Assembly (NCBI GenBank): GCA_913062735.1
Contig: CAJXWI010000088.1
Coordinates: 1 to 8,401 of the forward strand
Direction: 5' to 3'
Source: an uncultured Arcobacter sp.
Lineage (GTDB): Bacteria > Campylobacterota > Campylobacteria > Campylobacterales > Arcobacteraceae
DNA length: 8,401 nucleotides
The position numbers and the translations under genes are program-made. Position 1 is the first letter of the stretch. The number at the start of each line of letters is the position of its first letter. Shown here one piece after another: positions 1 through 5,773 of this stretch. The notes under the pieces are model-generated. The model was given only the letters and a program-made list of their open reading frames with translations, was not told the DNA's origin and made no database searches.

Positions 1-265
1 CAACTTCATCAGGGCTTCCAAATTCTGTAATAGTTGAATTGTTGAAGTTTTCTGTTTGGTTTAAAATATCTCTAATATTTTTAATAGGTGCTGTTTGTTC
101 ATATTTAACTTGAACAATAGTACCACCTACAAAATCAACTCCATAGTTTAAACCTTTTGTTAAAAGTAAAAGCAATGAAGCAATAACTAATAAAGCAGAG
201 AACCCTAAAAAAGGTAATCTTTTTCCCATAAAATCAAATGTTTTTTCGCTTTTAAAAATTTCCAT
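1..265 (-). CDS. secF: Protein translocase subunit SecF (N-terminal 88 residues; runs off the left edge)
   Basis: SecF partners SecD in the inner membrane. The pair uses the proton motive force to help pull preproteins through SecYEG. Only the first 88 residues are present. They contain a basic start (MEIFKSEKTFDFMGKRLPF), a first membrane segment at about residues 19-36, and then GLNYGVDFVGGT, the (I/V)DFxGGT motif conserved at the start of the periplasmic region of SecF. The ATG at 265-263 shares one base with the secD TAA stop (TAATG). There is no strong Shine-Dalgarno sequence in front of it, so translation is probably coupled to secD. The remaining five expected membrane segments lie outside the window. 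The family call rests on the motif and the position after secD. The truncation is due to the window edge, not to a mutation. Confidence 0.95.
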   Translation of the reverse strand, partial: MEIFKSEKTFDFMGKRLPFLGFSALLVIASLLLLLTKGLNYGVDFVGGTIVQVKYEQTAPIKNIRDILNQTENFNNSTITEFGSPDEV

Positions 266-1833
266 TATTTAATACCAAACCATTTTCTTAAATTTTTGTC
301 TTTTTGCATTTTTTGACCCAAGGCTTCATAAATACCATGTGTTCCCAAAATTGCTGTTAACATAGAAGCTAAAATACCAATAGAAATAGTTACAGCAAAA
401 CCTTTAATAGGTCCTGTTCCATAAGCATATAAAATTACAGCAACTAATAGTGTTGTAATATTTGCATCTAAAATAGCTCTCATTGCATTTGAGTAACCAT
501 CTTCAATAGCTTTAGGAATTGAGAGACCTTGTTTTAATAACTCTCTGATTCTCTCAGTAATAATAACATTCGCATCAACTGCCATACCAATGGTTAAAAC
601 AATTCCTGCCATTCCTGGAAGGGTTAAAGTTGCGCCAAACATTGCCATAACGGCAACAATGATAAAAATATTTGTAACAAGTGCAAGATTTGCAATAATT
701 CCTGCATATCCATAATACACAATCATAAATACAAATACAAGTAAAAATCCAAAGATTAATGCCATCATAGATGCTTTAATACTATCAGCTCCCAATGAAG
801 GTCCTACTGATCTTTTTTCAAGTAAATTTACAGATGCTGGAAGTGCTCCTGAACGAAGGGCAATTGCAACTGAACCTGCTTCACTTAAAGTAAAACCTCC
901 AGAAATTTGACCACTTCCTCCACCAATACGTTCACGTATTACGGGAGCTGAATATACTTTTCCATCTAAAACAACAGCTAATCGTTGCCCTACACTTTTA
1001 GCAGTATAATCTCCAAAAATTCTAGAACCACTTGCATTAAGAGTAAAATTAATAATGGCTTGATTTCCTTGATCAAAAGCTACACTTGCATCAATTACTT
1101 GTGAGCCTGTTAAAATAGGAATTTCTCTTACTAAAAATTTCTGAGTTGGATCTATTGAGTGTTCTAAAATTACGTTTCCATAAGCAGATGCTTGTGCAGC
1201 TGTCATATTAAATACTTGATCCATTCTGTCTTCATCAACAGACATTAATTCTAGTTTAGAAGGTTTTGAAATTAGTTCTCTTGCTGCTTTTTCTTCAGCT
1301 TGAGTTTTAATACCAGGAAGTTCAACTACTATATCAACAGCACCTTGCCGTACAACAGTAGGTTCAGATAAACCAAATTGATCTAATCTGTTTCTTATTG
1401 TTTCAACTGCTTGACTAACTGCTAAATCTTTAGTGATTTCAATTTCTTCAAGACTTAAGTTAAGTTCATATTCAAGTTCAGTATTAAAATTAATCTCTAA
1501 ACCTTTTATTTTTCCTAACATTTCATCTAGTTTGATTTTTTCATCAGCATCTAAAAGTACAAAATTAACTTTCTCTTTTGTAAATTTAAGTTCATCAATT
1601 ACAATATCTTCATCATCAGTAAAATACTTAACCGAACTTGCTATTGTTTTTATCTTAGATACAACTGCTTCTTGGGTATTTACACCAAGTAACATGTGTA
1701 ATCCACCTTGTAAGTCTAATCCTAAATTGATTTTCTTACCTTGGTTGGTTTGCATAAAAGAGGGAAGAGCAAAAACAATTCCAAAAATAATGCTTAACAT
1801 AAATATTACGAGTCTATAATTAAAGATTTTCAA
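265..1833 (-). CDS. secD: Protein translocase subunit SecD
   Basis: SecD is an RND-type, proton-driven accessory subunit of the Sec translocon that acts late in export on the periplasmic side. The 522-residue product has the family layout. A membrane segment at about residues 8-26 is followed by LGLDLQGG (37-44). Next comes a large periplasmic region containing ETIRNRLDQFGLSEP (144-158) and the GQRLAVVLDGKVYSAPVI block (282-299). The C-terminus (about 355-505) holds five membrane segments, including GMAVDANVIITERIRE, whose Asp420 matches the conserved proton-relay aspartate. The start is TTG at 1833-1831: TAAGGA lies 7 nt upstream, whereas the first in-frame ATG (codon 12) falls inside the first membrane segment. 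The length is usual for Campylobacterota but shorter than the roughly 615 residues of E. coli. The gene follows yajC after 64 nt and overlaps secF by one base. Confidence 0.97.
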   Translation of the reverse strand: MKIFNYRLVIFMLSIIFGIVFALPSFMQTNQGKKINLGLDLQGGLHMLLGVNTQEAVVSKIKTIASSVKYFTDDEDIVIDELKFTKEKVNFVLLDADEKIKLDEMLGKIKGLEINFNTELEYELNLSLEEIEITKDLAVSQAVETIRNRLDQFGLSEPTVVRQGAVDIVVELPGIKTQAEEKAARELISKPSKLELMSVDEDRMDQVFNMTAAQASAYGNVILEHSIDPTQKFLVREIPILTGSQVIDASVAFDQGNQAIINFTLNASGSRIFGDYTAKSVGQRLAVVLDGKVYSAPVIRERIGGGSGQISGGFTLSEAGSVAIALRSGALPASVNLLEKRSVGPSLGADSIKASMMALIFGFLLVFVFMIVYYGYAGIIANLALVTNIFIIVAVMAMFGATLTLPGMAGIVLTIGMAVDANVIITERIRELLKQGLSIPKAIEDGYSNAMRAILDANITTLLVAVILYAYGTGPIKGFAVTISIGILASMLTAILGTHGIYEALGQKMQKDKNLRKWFGIK

Positions 1834-1840
1834 TCTCTTT

Positions 1841-1846
1841 TCCTTA
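1841..1846 (-). promoter_or_regulatory. Ribosome binding site that fixes a TTG start for secD
   Basis: On the minus strand TAAGGA sits 7 nt before TTG at 1833-1831. No comparable purine tract precedes the ATG at codon 12. This supports the TTG start, which normally initiates less efficiently than ATG. Confidence 0.75.
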
Positions 1847-1865
1847 GATTGGATTAAGTGAGTAG

Positions 1866-1892
1866 ATTTAACTCTTTAAAAAAGAGTTAAAT
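1866..1892 (-). other. Perfect 12-bp hairpin between yajC and secD
   Basis: The arms 1866-1877 (ATTTAACTCTTT) and 1881-1892 (AAAGAGTTAAAT) are exact reverse complements around a 3-nt loop. In the yajC-secD-secF transcript the stem starts five bases after the yajC stop and ends about 19 nt before the secD Shine-Dalgarno sequence. No U-tract follows it on either strand, so a classic terminator is unlikely. An RNA-stability or processing element that protects the yajC 3' end is an inference. The stem is AT-rich and thus only moderately stable. Confidence 0.6.
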
Positions 1893-1897
1893 AAATA

Positions 1898-2167
1898 TTA
1901 GTCGAATTTTTTAGAAACAAATTCTTTAACAAGTTTCATTTCTGAATTGTCAGCATTTTTAACTGAGAAAAAGTCATCTTCAACTTTTACAATTTCAACA
2001 ATAAGACCGCCACTTGTAACTACTTTATCACCTTTAGCTAAATTAGCTAACATCTCTTTATGAGTTTTAGCTTGTTTTTGCTGTGGTCTGATAATTAAAA
2101 AGTAAAAAATTGCGAATAACGCAACTAGGGGTAAAAGAGAACTTATTAAGTCTGCACTTCCATTCAT
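1898..2167 (-). CDS. yajC: Preprotein translocase subunit YajC
   Basis: YajC is a small single-pass inner-membrane protein that associates with SecDF and the SecYEG holotranslocon. The 89-residue product has a short N-terminus and one membrane helix at about residues 8-26. It then carries the hallmark IRPQQK (26-31) followed by a helical KTHKEML stretch, and the cytoplasmic GDKVVTSGGL motif (46-55) in a small beta domain. Length and motif order match the family closely. The ATG start is preceded by AAAGGA (2174-2179) with a 6-nt spacer. It is the first gene of the yajC-secD-secF operon and is divergent from lnt. YajC is usually more abundant than SecD and SecF, and the hairpin and TTG start downstream would fit that, though this is inference. 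Confidence 0.97.
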   Translation of the reverse strand: MNGSADLISSLLPLVALFAIFYFLIIRPQQKQAKTHKEMLANLAKGDKVVTSGGLIVEIVKVEDDFFSVKNADNSEMKLVKEFVSKKFD

Positions 2168-2200
2168 GTATAATCCTTTGGGTATTTTATAAAGTGGATT

Positions 2201-2208
2201 ATTTTATC
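2201..2208 (-). promoter_or_regulatory. Candidate -10 element for the yajC-secD-secF operon
   Basis: The minus strand reads TTTTCGATAAAATAATCC, giving a GATAAAAT-type -10 element with T-rich DNA (including TTTTAAG) upstream. This suits Campylobacterota, whose housekeeping promoters usually lack a clear -35. A start site near 2194 would leave a leader of about 27 nt that still contains the yajC AAAGGA. A second AT-rich match at 2184-2191 lies too close to the Shine-Dalgarno sequence to be preferred. Confidence 0.45.
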
Positions 2209-2254
2209 GAAAACTACATTAGACTAGCTTAAAACATATATTTCATAAATATTT

Positions 2255-2263
2255 TGATACAAT
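2255..2263 (+). promoter_or_regulatory. Candidate extended -10 element for lnt
   Basis: TGATACAAT at 2255-2263 is a TGn-extended -10 (TACAAT) following an A/T-rich stretch. It implies a start site near 2270, only about 13 nt before the ATG at 2283. If this is correct, the upstream in-frame TTG at 2265 is not transcribed and cannot be the start of lnt. Confidence 0.5.
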
Positions 2264-2282
2264 ATTGCAAAAAAGACAATAC

Positions 2283-3506
2283 ATGAAATCAAAGCAATCC
2301 ATTTTTACTTCCATTTCTTTAGCTTTACTTATTTCTTTTTTATTCTCATCTTCTTTGTATTTTGAATATTTTTCTTACAGCAATATCTATTTAAACAGTT
2401 TTTTATCTCTTAGTGCTATTTTTGCCATCATAAACGCTTCTAAAAGAATACTGTTTTTTACAGGATTTTTTATAGGAATACTGTGGTTTTACTGGCTTAG
2501 TTTTTCTTTTGTTTATTATGATTTAAGCTATTTAATTCCTCTTATAATTTTAGGCATTGCTTTGGTTTATGGAATTATTTTTTATTTAATGGCTTTATTT
2601 GAAAATATATATTTCAAAGCTTTTTCTTTATTTGTTTTATCTTTTGTGCATCCCTTTGGTTTTAACTGGTTACAGCCAGAACTTTTGTTTGTTAATTCTA
2701 TTTTTTCAATTCAAAAAGAGGCTTTTGTTTTAATAATTCTTTCTATGCTTATTTTGTCTGTGTTTAAAAAATACTATAAAGTTTTATTTCTTTTTCCCCT
2801 ATGTTTTGCCCTTGATCAAAAAGTTGCTCTAAGCCAAGATGTAAATCTTAAAATATTTATGCCAGAAATTAATATCAAACAAGAAAATAAATGGAAACAA
2901 GATAAAAGAAGTGAGATTGTAGCTCTTAATAACAGACTCATCACAAATGCCATTGAACATGATTACGATTTAATTGTTTTACCTGAAACTGCTTATCCTT
3001 TAGTGCTTAATAAAAATGAAGAACTTTTAAATTTCTTATTAGAAAAATCTTCTAAAATAGATATAATTGTAGGCGCTTTAAACCAAGAAGATAACAATTA
3101 TTACAACTCTTCTTATCATTTTTCAAAGAACAAACTAAGCATTGCAAACAAGGTAGTCTTGGTACCTTTTGGAGAAGCAGTACCTCTGCCTGAAGTTATT
3201 GCAAACTATATAAATGATATTTTTTATGAAGGCGCGCAAGACTTTTTAAAAGCTTCTAAAGCCACTGATTTTAATATCAATGCAATTAGCTTTAGAAATG
3301 CTATTTGTTATGAAGCCACAAATGATATTTTATTTGAGAATTTAGGAAATGTAAAACACATGCTTGTTATTTCAAATAATGCTTGGTTTACCCCTTCTAT
3401 TGAGCCAATACTACAAAAACAGCTTTTAAGATATTATTCTAAAAAATACGGAGTTACTATTTATCACAGTGTTAATGGAAGTCCAAATTATATTATCAAA
3501 CCCTAA
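2283..3506 (+). CDS. lnt: Apolipoprotein N-acyltransferase Lnt (C-terminally short)
   Basis: Lnt transfers an acyl chain from a phospholipid to the N-terminal diacylglyceryl-cysteine of lipoproteins at the periplasmic face of the inner membrane. The 407-residue product has six or seven hydrophobic segments in residues 5-177, then a nitrilase-like domain from about 188. The catalytic triad is visible: Glu235 in LPETAYP, Lys290 in NKVVLVPFGEAVPLP, and Cys342 in NAICYEAT. Supporting residues Glu298 (PFGE) and Glu344 (CYE) and the ISNNAWF block are also present. I chose ATG 2283 over an in-frame TTG at 2265, because a -10-like element overlaps the region just before that TTG and no Shine-Dalgarno sequence precedes it. 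The ATG has only a weak AAAAGA upstream. The protein ends 65 residues after the catalytic Cys, compared with about 125 in E. coli, so the last membrane segment is missing. Confidence 0.93.
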   Translation: MKSKQSIFTSISLALLISFLFSSSLYFEYFSYSNIYLNSFLSLSAIFAIINASKRILFFTGFFIGILWFYWLSFSFVYYDLSYLIPLIILGIALVYGIIFYLMALFENIYFKAFSLFVLSFVHPFGFNWLQPELLFVNSIFSIQKEAFVLIILSMLILSVFKKYYKVLFLFPLCFALDQKVALSQDVNLKIFMPEINIKQENKWKQDKRSEIVALNNRLITNAIEHDYDLIVLPETAYPLVLNKNEELLNFLLEKSSKIDIIVGALNQEDNNYYNSSYHFSKNKLSIANKVVLVPFGEAVPLPEVIANYINDIFYEGAQDFLKASKATDFNINAISFRNAICYEATNDILFENLGNVKHMLVISNNAWFTPSIEPILQKQLLRYYSKKYGVTIYHSVNGSPNYIIKP

Positions 3507-4887
3507 ACTTTTTTTGGATTTCTGTAAAAATTTCTTCTTTATTTTTGTTTTCATCAATTTGTAAATCATAAGCAAAATCAAGGATAGTTTTAAAGGCTTT
3601 AGAAGGCTTAAAACCCATACTTAACAAATCTCTTCCAAGTACAAGTTTTTTTAATGGCTCATTGTGAATATCCAATTTTTTTGCTTCATTTAATAAATAC
3701 TCAATAGCTTTGGGACATTTTTCTTTATCTTTTATATCTCTTCCTAAACAATCAGCCAAACATACCAAACATAAATTTTCAATATTGACTTTAGTAGACA
3801 AACGCTTTATTGCTTTAAGGCTAGGATTTTGTTTAAAAAATGCAAATGGTATCAGGTGGTATTTAACCATTAAACACACTTCTTCTATTAGTTTTTTGTC
3901 ATCTAATAGTTTATTTAAAAAAGAAATTGTAGGTTTTATTCCTAAGCTTTCATGCTTATAAGAAGTGATGTGTCCATTGATTTCTTCTGTACAAAAAGGT
4001 TTTCCTAAGTCGTGGCAAAGAAGAGATAAAAACAGCATTAAATCTCTTTTATTATTCCCTGTTTTAATCTTGGCCATTTCATCTAAAGTCATTAAAGTAT
4101 GTATCCATACATTGCCTTCTGGGTGATATTCGCGATCTTGCTCACAGCTAAGTAAAGCTTCTAATTCTTCATAGTATTTTAATATACCTAAGTCTTTTAA
4201 AAGTGTAAAGCCAAGTGAGGGTTTGGAAGATTTTAAAAAGAGCTTTTTAAACTCATCATAAATACGTTCTTTTGGTAATTCATCTAAGGCATTGCTGTCA
4301 ACTAAAGCTTTACACAATAAAAAGGTTTTTTTATCTAAGTTAAACTCAAAACGCGCACAAAATTGAATGGCCCTGTAGACTCGTAAAGGGTCTTCTATAA
4401 ACGTTTTTTCATTGATATGTTTTAAGGTTTTAGTTTTTAAATCATCAAGCCCCTTATGATAATCCAAAATTTCATCGCTATTATAATCATAACCAAGAGC
4501 ATTAATAGTAAAATCTCTTCTAAGACTTGCTTGCTTAAAGGAAAGTTTGGGATTAATTTCTACATCAAAACCTTTATGTCCTAAGCCTACTTTGGTTTCA
4601 AGTCTGGGAAGAGCAAAATCAAATTCATGATTTTTTGTTTGCAGTTTTAAGATTCCAAAACTTTTTCCAACAAGGTTTATTTTGCCAAATTTTTCTAGTT
4701 TTGAAACAAGGGTATCATAGTCTTTGATATTAAATACTTCAATATCATAGTCCTTAATAGGAAGTTCTAAGAAAAAATCTCTTACACAGCCACCTACAAG
4801 AACAGCTCTAAAGCCTTCTTCTTGTAAATAACGTAAGATTTCTCTTAACTCAAGGGGTAGATTAATCTTTTTTGTATAAATGCACAT
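3496..4887 (-). CDS. cca: CCA tRNA nucleotidyltransferase (class II, with HD domain)
   Basis: This enzyme builds or repairs the 3'-CCA end of tRNAs from CTP and ATP. From the ATG start, the 463-residue product opens with the class II nucleotidyltransferase head. It shows LVGGCVRD (30-37), then KDYDIEVF with the metal-binding pair Asp46/Asp48, RRDFTINAL (123-131), and EDPLRVYRAIQFCARF (165-180). In that last block the Glu-Asp-x-x-Arg triplet is the nucleotide-selecting template. An HD phosphohydrolase domain follows, with His263, His292-Asp293 (CHDLGKP), His312 and His344. A poly(A) polymerase or A-adding-only enzyme shares these motifs, but a single full-length copy with the HD domain favours CCA addition. 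The start is uncertain: TTG at 4926 would add 13 residues (MIKKVFLFLIHKQ) but lacks a nearby Shine-Dalgarno sequence. The gene overlaps mscS by 26 nt and lnt by 11 nt. Confidence 0.9.
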   Translation of the reverse strand: MCIYTKKINLPLELREILRYLQEEGFRAVLVGGCVRDFFLELPIKDYDIEVFNIKDYDTLVSKLEKFGKINLVGKSFGILKLQTKNHEFDFALPRLETKVGLGHKGFDVEINPKLSFKQASLRRDFTINALGYDYNSDEILDYHKGLDDLKTKTLKHINEKTFIEDPLRVYRAIQFCARFEFNLDKKTFLLCKALVDSNALDELPKERIYDEFKKLFLKSSKPSLGFTLLKDLGILKYYEELEALLSCEQDREYHPEGNVWIHTLMTLDEMAKIKTGNNKRDLMLFLSLLCHDLGKPFCTEEINGHITSYKHESLGIKPTISFLNKLLDDKKLIEEVCLMVKYHLIPFAFFKQNPSLKAIKRLSTKVNIENLCLVCLADCLGRDIKDKEKCPKAIEYLLNEAKKLDIHNEPLKKLVLGRDLLSMGFKPSKAFKTILDFAYDLQIDENKNKEEIFTEIQKKFRV

Positions 4888-5662
4888 CTGTTTGTGGATA
4901 AGGAATAGAAATACCTTCTTTATCAAAACGTAATTTGATTTCTTCCGTTAAAAAGAATTTAACATCCCAATAATCAGGTGTTTTAACCCAAGCACGTACT
5001 ACAAAATTCACACTTGAATCAGCAAGCTCAGAAACAGCAACGGTAATACCATCTTTTATTAAAACTTTTTCATGCTCTTCTACAATAGAATTTAAGATAT
5101 TTTTTGCTTTTTTAATGTCATCGTCATAACCAATTCCAATTACTAAATCCACTCTTCTTTTATTATGAGCATTAATATTAGTAATAGCACCACTTGTAAT
5201 TGCTGAGTTTGGTACTAAAATCTTTTGATTATCTGGCGTTGTGAATTCTGTGTTAAATAAGTGAATATGAATTACTTTTCCAGTGACTCCACCTGCATTA
5301 ACGACATCTCCAATTTTAAAAGGTTTAAAAAATACCAACATAACACCAGAAGCGAAGTTAGACAAAGAATCTTTTAGTGCTAAACCAATAGCTAAACCAG
5401 CAGCACCAAGGATTGCTAAGAAAGAAGTTGTATTAATACCTACTTGATCTAAAGCTGCCAAAACAACCATTACAAGTAAGGCGTAATAAATTAAGCCAGA
5501 GAAAAAATTAAGTAAGGTTTCATCCATACCTTTCTTTTTTCCCATTAGTGCAATTATAATATCTGTTGCTTTTCTAGCTACAAATTTTCCTATTACAAAA
5601 ATTGCTAATGCAAACATAATACTTAGGGCATACGCTCCAAAAACTTCAGAAACATTTTCCAT
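4862..5662 (-). CDS. mscS: Small-conductance mechanosensitive channel, MscS family
   Basis: MscS-type channels open under membrane tension during osmotic downshock and release solutes. The 266-residue product is close to the minimal MscS form: membrane helices at about 10-30 and 54-74, and a pore helix from 79 to 113. The pore helix carries the Ala/Gly packing stretch GAAGLAIGLALKDSLSNFASG. Leu90 and Leu94 align with the E. coli gate leucines 105 and 109, and Gly106 with hinge Gly121. Lys97-Asp98 replace E. coli Gln112-Gly113, residues linked to inactivation. The beta domain (PFKIGDVV...) and the C-terminal IPYPQTDVHL motif are canonical. The start is clear: AAGGAG (5668-5673) lies 5 nt before the ATG. 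It is the first gene of a likely mscS-cca pair. The osmotic role comes from the family; ion preference cannot be read here. Confidence 0.95.
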   Translation of the reverse strand: MENVSEVFGAYALSIMFALAIFVIGKFVARKATDIIIALMGKKKGMDETLLNFFSGLIYYALLVMVVLAALDQVGINTTSFLAILGAAGLAIGLALKDSLSNFASGVMLVFFKPFKIGDVVNAGGVTGKVIHIHLFNTEFTTPDNQKILVPNSAITSGAITNINAHNKRRVDLVIGIGYDDDIKKAKNILNSIVEEHEKVLIKDGITVAVSELADSSVNFVVRAWVKTPDYWDVKFFLTEEIKLRFDKEGISIPYPQTDVHLYKKD

Positions 5663-5663
5663 T

Positions 5664-5705
5664 CTAACTCCTTGATTTTAAAACATTAGATGTAAATACT
5701 AACAT
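5664..5705 (-). CDS. Possible 13-residue leader ORF ahead of mscS
   Basis: Downstream of the mscS promoter an ATG at 5705-5703 opens a 13-codon frame, MLVFTSNVLKSRS. It ends with TAG at 5666-5664, a single base before the mscS ATG. The frame runs straight through the mscS Shine-Dalgarno AAGGAG, so ribosomes on it would terminate where mscS initiation occurs. Its own ribosome binding site is weak (AAAGAAA about 6 nt upstream). There is no run of a single amino acid as in classic attenuator peptides. A chance ORF is quite possible in DNA of this composition. Confidence 0.25.
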   Translation of the reverse strand: MLVFTSNVLKSRS

Positions 5706-5736
5706 ATTTATTTCTTTTGTTTATTTTAATTGCAGA

Positions 5737-5745
5737 ATTATAACC
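5737..5745 (-). promoter_or_regulatory. Likely promoter (-10 TATAAT) for mscS-cca
   Basis: The minus strand reads TTTTGGTTATAATTCTGC. The perfect TATAAT at 5742-5737 is preceded by G-n and a T-rich tract, as in Campylobacterota housekeeping promoters. It lies in the 111-nt gap between proS and mscS. A start near 5730 gives a leader of roughly 68 nt carrying the possible leader ORF and the AAGGAG site. This is the strongest promoter-like sequence in the window. Confidence 0.65.
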
Positions 5746-5773
5746 AAAATAATCAATTAAATATCAAAAATAA

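Noticed and set aside
1433..1819. Plus-strand ORF of 128 codons, Ser-rich
   Set aside because: It is antisense to secD, resembles no family and has the Ser/Leu-rich look of a shadow of a real gene. The other plus-strand ORFs at 3710-3961, 6447-6659, 7176-7358 and 7599-7814 are shadows for the same reason.
1866..1892. yajC-secD hairpin as an intrinsic terminator
   Set aside because: No U-tract follows the stem on either strand, and the stem has few G-C pairs.
2172..2200. Inverted repeat AATCCTTT / AAAGTGGATT that could sequester the yajC Shine-Dalgarno sequence
   Set aside because: The pairing needs a 2-nt bulge and is weak, and the preferred promoter would start the transcript near 2194, leaving out most of one arm.
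2265..2282. TTG start for lnt giving six extra residues (MQKRQY)
   Set aside because: It has no Shine-Dalgarno sequence and lies next to a TGATACAAT promoter element, so the TTG is probably upstream of the transcript start.
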